DNA from: Anoplopoma fimbria
Lineage: Eukaryota > Chordata > Actinopteri > Perciformes > Anoplopomatidae
DNA length: 64,000 bases
Direction: 5' to 3'
Assembly: GCF_027596085.1 (NCBI RefSeq)
Contig: NC_072467.1
Span: 9,539,476-9,603,475, forward strand
A program made the translations under genes and the position numbers. Below, one piece after another: positions 35,681-64,000 of the stretch. Below the pieces are notes generated by a model that was given only the letters and a program-made list of their open reading frames with translations, was not told the DNA's origin and did no database searches. Within the stretch, counting starts at the first letter, position 1, and every line of letters begins with the position of its first letter.

Positions 35681-37691
35681 ATGACTAAGGTGCTTATGGC
35701 GGGGGATAAACTGCAGGAAATATGGAATAGAGGAGATGCAGAGAAAGAGTCCCGTATGGATCTAGAAATGGAATCTCAGCCACGCAAAAAGTTATCACAT
35801 TCGATTGAAGAAATTCTGAGGATGCCCACATGTTTCAGAAAAGAGAAAGAAGTTCATCGTGACTGGTCAGTAATCAAGGAGAACACCAGAATATCTAACC
35901 AGCTCTCGGGTATGTGGTTTTATTACTCTCTTTTTTAATCTCACAAAAGGAGTTGCTACATCTTAGTTACCATTAAAGTAGGATTACAAAAGAAAACTTT
36001 TCTTTCTGCCAATAGAAACTCAACAAACCAGACAACTCGAAGAGCCTCCAAAAGTGACCACAGGCTGCAAGAGTGAGTATTGTGATTTATGAAATAGAAG
36101 GAAAAAGAAACACGAATAAATGTTTTTTAAATGATGCTGATGAGGAAGATGTCAATAACAATCATTGTTCACAGGTCAGAGGAAAAAGAGGCAAACAAGG
36201 GTCACTTTCACACCCTTCCAGGTGCATGAGCTTGAGAAAGTCTTCCAGCAGACTCACTATCCAGATGTCAACAGCAGAGACCAGTTAGCCTCTCGCCTGC
36301 ACCTCACCGAGAGCCGAATACAGGTAAGACACGTTTAGTTCATCATTGGTGATAATTCACTCGAGTGTATTTGTTTTGGCTTTTTATAGTATTTCCCAGT
36401 CTTAGGAAATGAGCAAGCAATGTTGTCCATGAGTTTTTGTTTGCATGAATTTACAAAGAATCATTATGACAGTATTACATGTTACATTAATTATTGTTTT
36501 TCTCACATGTTGCATTATTCAGGATATTTATGTGAGGCAATATTCATTAATGTAAAAGTATACTGCGGTCATTAAAATCTGTACAATAGCAACAATTTAG
36601 CTTTCCTTGTCAAACCAGTATCATCATTGTATTTTTCTTATGATTAGGTTTGGTCAAATCAACAACCAGTGACCACAGATATTAGGTATTTTTGGAGGAG
36701 TCAATAAGTCAAACTAACAATTAACTGAACGTTCTGAAACAAAAGGCTGATTATGCTAAATAGTAGTCAATGGAACAACAGTAAAGGTCTTTGGTCAGCT
36801 GCTTTCTTAAGGCACCTCACCAACGATAAATGACACATTACAGGATAAAAGTGTTTACCAAAACATTGATTATTCACTGATGATGATTTGTTCTCAGAGG
36901 AAAGAGATAACAAAAGACTGTAGGTTTTTAGTTACTCTGCTACATATACATGGCTAAGTTGTGTTATTAAATGTGTTTCACATGTGTTGTTTGTGCTTCA
37001 GATTTGGTTCCAGAACCGCAGAGCCAAATGGAGGAAGGCTGAAACGCTGAAGGATATAGAACTGATGACCAGACAGCACATTCAGCCAGCCAGTCATCAC
37101 CTGCTTTCTTATGAGGTAACACAAGACTGTTGGTTTTGTAAATATTATTTGTGACATGAGAATTATTTGTTCAATTGCACCATACATCTGTTTCCATTAT
37201 AGTCCCATGCAGCATTTTTCATGCATTTAATTGAGCTCAAAGTGCTGTACAGATAAAAAAAAAAGAAGATCTGAGAATTTAAATGATTACAAAATACATT
37301 TTAGAAGGGGGTATGTATATATATATATATAACAGCACCAGCAGCACAAATCAGCACAATAACCAGTAGTGTACATAATCATATGCTCACTCAAGAAAAG
37401 TACAAAGAGACTTAAGATCAATCTTTTTACAGGAAAGCTGACTAGAGCATGAATCTCATCAAAAGTGATAAAATCAGTGATTCCTCTGTTGTTGTAGCTT
37501 CTCATCACTATGTTCTCTCCCAGCTCTTACAGAAGGCCCAGCTGCAGGCGGCGTGTTGGCTGCCATACTTACCTAAACCCCTCCAATCAAGGCTGTTCCT
37601 CAGAGCGACATCAACACCTGGCTTGCTGACCAACACACATTCCCCAAATCAAAGGACTCTGTATTTTGACCCGCTGGGGACAGACAGATAG
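35681..37691 (+). CDS. isx: ISX-like paired-class homeobox protein
   Basis: Exons are 35681-35909, 36016-36072, 36175-36323, 37002-37115 and 37524-37691, giving 717 bases and 238 residues; human ISX is 245. The N-terminus carries an octapeptide-like repressor motif HSIEEIL at residues 40-46 (human ISX has SFSIEAIL). The homeodomain spans about residues 100-159 with F107, L115, F119, Y124, R130 and recognition helix [14 protein letters not shown], hence Gln at homeodomain position 50. The intron between homeodomain positions 46 and 47 is typical of paired-class genes. In mammals ISX represses BCO1 and SCARB1 in enterocytes to control vitamin A uptake; the same role here is inferred. No ATG lies in frame before 35681. 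A second ATG at 35696 is equally likely as the start, and both have weak contexts. A second acceptor at 37496-37497 would give another tail. Confidence 0.8.
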
Positions 37692-37836
37692 CAACTTTAG
37701 TATTCTTACAAATGATGACACCATCGTAACGAGATTTTTGGTGATACACAAAACTACTGCACGCTGTAATCTCTGAACTATAATGACTGCCTGTTCAACT
37801 GTCAGATGTGTTGTATATACTGTGTTGACAAAATGA

Positions 37837-37842
37837 AATAAA
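37837..37842 (+). terminator. isx poly(A) signal
   Basis: AATAAA lies 146 bases after the isx stop codon; a second AATAAA follows at 37882-37887. The short spacing and pair of signals make this a good candidate for the isx mRNA end. Confidence 0.6.
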
Positions 37843-39004
37843 GTTTGCATTTTAACAATTGAACTTTTTCTTAAATTTCACAATAAAGTTGACCTTTAAA
37901 AATGAGTATCCTGCGCGGCTACTGAAAGCAGTTGGCTTTCTTTATAATAAAGGACCTTGTGATAAGTCTGTACTGATGTATTCTCACAAGTCAAGATTTG
38001 AGGATACTGATTCTTGGTAGAGAGCTGTGTTATTGTGCAGGAGAGCATTTCGAATTTGTCATGACACCACACTTCCTTGTCAGCGATAAGATATAGCGCC
38101 ACCATAAACTGTTCATCTGTTTGACTTTCTGACAACCTGTCCTTATCTTAATTTGGGCTCGTAAATCCGTGTTAATGGCAGGTCAGCTTGGGGGAATTAG
38201 AGGACTTGTTGAAAAGGATCAAAGGAGAAATACCAGTTGAAGATACAGACAGTAACTATGCGCTGGCGCTGTAAATATGTAAATAATTGTAACTTAAATA
38301 AGAAAAAGTACAAATAACTGGATGTCTTTAATCATCTATATTTATTTTGTATAACACACCAGGCTACTCTTAATGTATTTCACACCCTTTCCCGTCATAA
38401 TGTAAAGCCACATGTACTAAACCCGCTTCTTGTTACAGTGATATTGTTCTGTGAAAAGGTTGAACATGAACCGCTTATGCCCCCTTCTTTCTGAGAAGGC
38501 CATCCCTCAAATAATCATCAATTATAAGAACGATAACGCAGCATTGACTTCACTATCAATGCCATAACTCACTTGACAGTACCATAACTGATTAAGTTCA
38601 ACAAGCCTCTGAGTGCGGTTAAACTTTTCACCCCGGTCATATCTTCTTTTATTGCTTGTGTTTGCTGTAAGATCGACTGTTCTCCTGGCTGCAGGGAGCA
38701 GGGTTACAGCGAACATTGTAATGCTACTGCGATTACAAACCAGCGTCTAGGAACAGTCTAGTAGGAAACAAAGCAAACTGAACTGCTAGATGTGATTTAT
38801 CTGGAGAGAACCAAGATAGCACAATTTACTTGGACATTTGCGATAACAATCATTTTCATGACGTAGAAATGGTAGACCATACATTCACTGTCGTTGTCTA
38901 TGTTGAAGGCCAAAACACAACACATAAGATACCACTAAAATAAAGATATTTCATTATTGTAGATAATAAAAAGAAATCAGTTAAACTGACTTCTATAGAA
39001 TGAA

Positions 39005-39440
39005 TTGAAACTCAAGAATGAGATCAGAGTTGTCTATTTTTCTCCTACAAGCCTGAATGCAACATCCTCTGGTAGGTCATTACTGGTCATTCCTCAATCA
39101 AACATTAAAACTAAAGGTGACCCGGCTTTTTCTGTTCGGGCAACTCAGTTGTGGAATGACCTGGTGGACGGGATCAGGGAAGCTAACACATTGTCTTCTT
39201 TTAAGTCACTTAAACAAACTCCCTATTTTAGACTTGCTTTGTATTGATTTTACTGTTGTTTTATTATCTGGTATCATATTTACTTAACTATTTGCTTATT
39301 GCCTTTTTAAAATTCTATATAAATATATATATATATATAATATTTGTTACTTGTTTTATAAAGAAAGGTGTATTATTATAATAATTATTATCGTTATTAT
39401 TATCGTTCTTAGTAATATTATTATCGTTATCATTGTCATT
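39005..39440 (+). mobile_element. L2/Rex1-like LINE 3' remnant
   Basis: An open frame ending at 39247 encodes SSGRSLLVIPQSNIKTKGD, then FSVRATQLWNDLVDGIREAN and LSSFKSLKQTPYFRLAL. This is the conserved C-terminal end of L2-type (Maui/Rex1-like) fish LINE ORF2 (compare GR.LL.VP.SRLKTKGDRAFSV.AP.LWN.LP). The stop is followed by a short 3' region and an AT-rich tail of TTA/ATTATCG units. All catalytic domains are missing. Confidence 0.7.
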
Positions 39441-39839
39441 TTTAATAATATTTAAACAAATAATATTTGATATGTCCTTGTTATAATGTCTGTATTTATC
39501 AGTAATACATTTGGAGATTTTACTTTATATGATGGAAACACTGTTTAAAACATAAAGTTATACTTAAAAATATTGCAATATTAGTAATTGCAAGTATGAA
39601 TACGAAAGCTGAAAACAAATATATACCGCCATAAGACTGCTAATCAGATCTGTACATGGAAAGTGGTAAACACACCTCTTCCATTGAGAAGTATCATTTA
39701 TCATTTTTTTATCAAATACTATGGTTTTAAGCCATAACCATTGCATGTGGGTAGGTGTGAATACAGAGAGCATAGAGAGCCATCTATCTTGCACAGATGC
39801 AGGTGTCCCTCCTATAAGAAGATGTGAATGTTATGTCTC

Positions 39840-39853
39840 ACAGTAGGTGGCGC
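39840..39853 (+). promoter_or_regulatory. CTCF-like motif, one mismatch
   Basis: ACAGTAGGTGGCGC fits CCNSYAGRKGGCRS except at the first base. It lies 0.37 kb upstream of the bicd1 start codon, on the strand opposite to the match at 34317-34330. Confidence 0.35.
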
Positions 39854-40208
39854 CCTTTCACCCATGAATAAGCAAAACTGTTCTGAGTGTCACACAGAAG
39901 ACAACACACTGACCTGATTTGATGTCGCAGGGCTTTATCTTTCAGCTGTTATGGACGTTTTATTTTTGATATTTACCTGCGATTAGATAATATTCATAAT
40001 ATTATAGGGAAGTATTATTTATTTATTATTGTGTGTTTCCACTGCCTGCTCTGACTCTCTCAGGGGGGGGGGGGGGGGGGGCGGATACTCAGCATCTCTC
40101 AGCCTCCGCCCGCCTCTGTGGCTCTCTCCTAAGCGGTGGAGAGGCTGGTGTTGAACCTGCACACCGACAGGGGGACAGACAGAGACGATAGAGAGATAGA
40201 GAGGGGCG

Positions 40209-63127
<22,919 letters not shown>

Positions 63128-64000
63128 GTGGGTCTTAAGAAAATATAGCAGTAAATCCGTCATTAAATTAAGTTACCCAGGATTTAACCAAAGTAAAACC
63201 ATCAGTCTTGACCTGCAGATGCACGAAAGCATGCATTCTTTGTTCTTTTGTATCATTGACTGTTATTTTCAAGGTCAGCACTGACGCTACTTAAATACCA
63301 CATTGGTCGTGTTTCAAGTTACCGTCTGAAAGATTTCAGTTGCTTTAAAGCTGCTACCACGCTAACCTCAAGACAATTTACTGCAGCCCGAAGCACATTA
63401 TAAGACTAGCTGTATTGATCCACAGTTCAGTTTTTAGTAGAGAGACTGAGTCATCTTATATATTTTCCTGCTGCATTCTGTGTGGGTTTGTGTATGTGTT
63501 TGTTCGGTATACAAATTGTTCTGTGTTCAGTGTTCAGTGCTGCACTGATGGAAGCTGTTTTTTTGTCACTGGTAATGACAAGGAAATGACAAGGTGAGGA
63601 CAGTTTGGGGTCGAGAAGAAATACAGGAAACACAGTACTACAGGTTTCACTGTATGATAGTCCTAGCAAACAAAAATACAAAACAGCATTTAAACTTTGT
63701 TATGACACATTTGCATCAACTGAAACACATATTAATTAATTATTTTGAAAGTGATGGACCAAACATATTCAGTGATAGTGGCAACAGCCTATGTCCATGC
63801 CCAGATGAATTGTAGATCATGTGTTGTATATAATGTATACTCACATATGTGTTTATGTCATAGTGATGAAGCTGAACCTTAGCAAAGCAAACCCCGTCCA
63901 GCAGTAGAGGCAGTACAGTTGCGTGTGCAATAAGGAGACCTGTCAGGGTAATAAGCATCAAATAGGAACAGGGAGCAGAGGCAGAGGCAATACAGAGACA
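63128..64000 (+). other. Start of bicd1 intron 4
   Basis: The sequence after donor gtgggt runs to the window edge without another exon of the BICD1 coiled coil. No repeat or RNA was recognised. Confidence 0.6.

Larger units (their letters stand above)
37888..40062. other. Intergenic region, isx to bicd1
   Basis: No gene was recognised. The stretch holds the C-terminal remnant of an L2-like LINE (39005-39247), its AT-rich tail with TTA/TTATCG runs (about 39300-39440), and a CTCF-like motif at 39840-39853. The part before 39000 is unique-looking, with nothing assignable. Confidence 0.5.

Overview
The window is vertebrate genomic DNA, almost certainly from a ray-finned (probably percomorph) fish. 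The evidence is spliced genes with GT-AG introns, long (TG)n tracts, and many fragments of interspersed repeats that I recognise as common in teleost genomes. There are no prokaryotic operons, rRNAs, tRNAs or CRISPR arrays. Four protein-coding genes can be assembled exon by exon with consistent reading phase.

Layout. Positions 1-17735 are a gene-poor flank with degraded repeats, a perfect 19-bp hairpin at 16873-16917 and a CTCF-like site near 15000. Positions 17736-22667 (+) hold fam180a, a small secreted protein in 3 coding exons; its first intron carries LINE debris. Positions 23377-31125 (-) hold slc23a4, a complete 12-exon SLC23/NAT-family transporter of 619 residues, tail to tail with fam180a. 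The signature residues point to nucleobases rather than ascorbate as substrate. Positions 35681-37691 (+) hold isx, an intestine-specific-homeobox-like paired-class homeobox gene (5 exons, 238 residues). It lies head to head with slc23a4, 4.5 kb apart. Positions 40209 to the window end (+) hold the 5' part of bicd1, a dynein adaptor: 4 exons, the first 360 residues, all introns phase 0. An 18-kb first intron filled with microsatellites and repeats follows a CpG-rich promoter.

The genes share no obvious pathway. slc23a4 next to fam180a agrees with what I remember of mammalian synteny (human 7q33, where SLC23A4 is a pseudogene). ISX and BICD1 lie on other human chromosomes, so the right half reflects a different ancestral linkage. 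isx and an SLC23 transporter could both be expressed in gut, but nothing in the sequence proves coregulation.

I found no clear new biological system. The observations most worth a second look are the intact slc23a4 with both uracil-contacting acidic positions, the perfect hairpin and the perfect 32-bp palindrome, a foldback element in bicd1 intron 1, CTCF-like motifs on both sides of isx, and two possible 3' acceptors in isx that would give different C-termini. Repeat names are from memory of teleost repeats and were not checked against a library.
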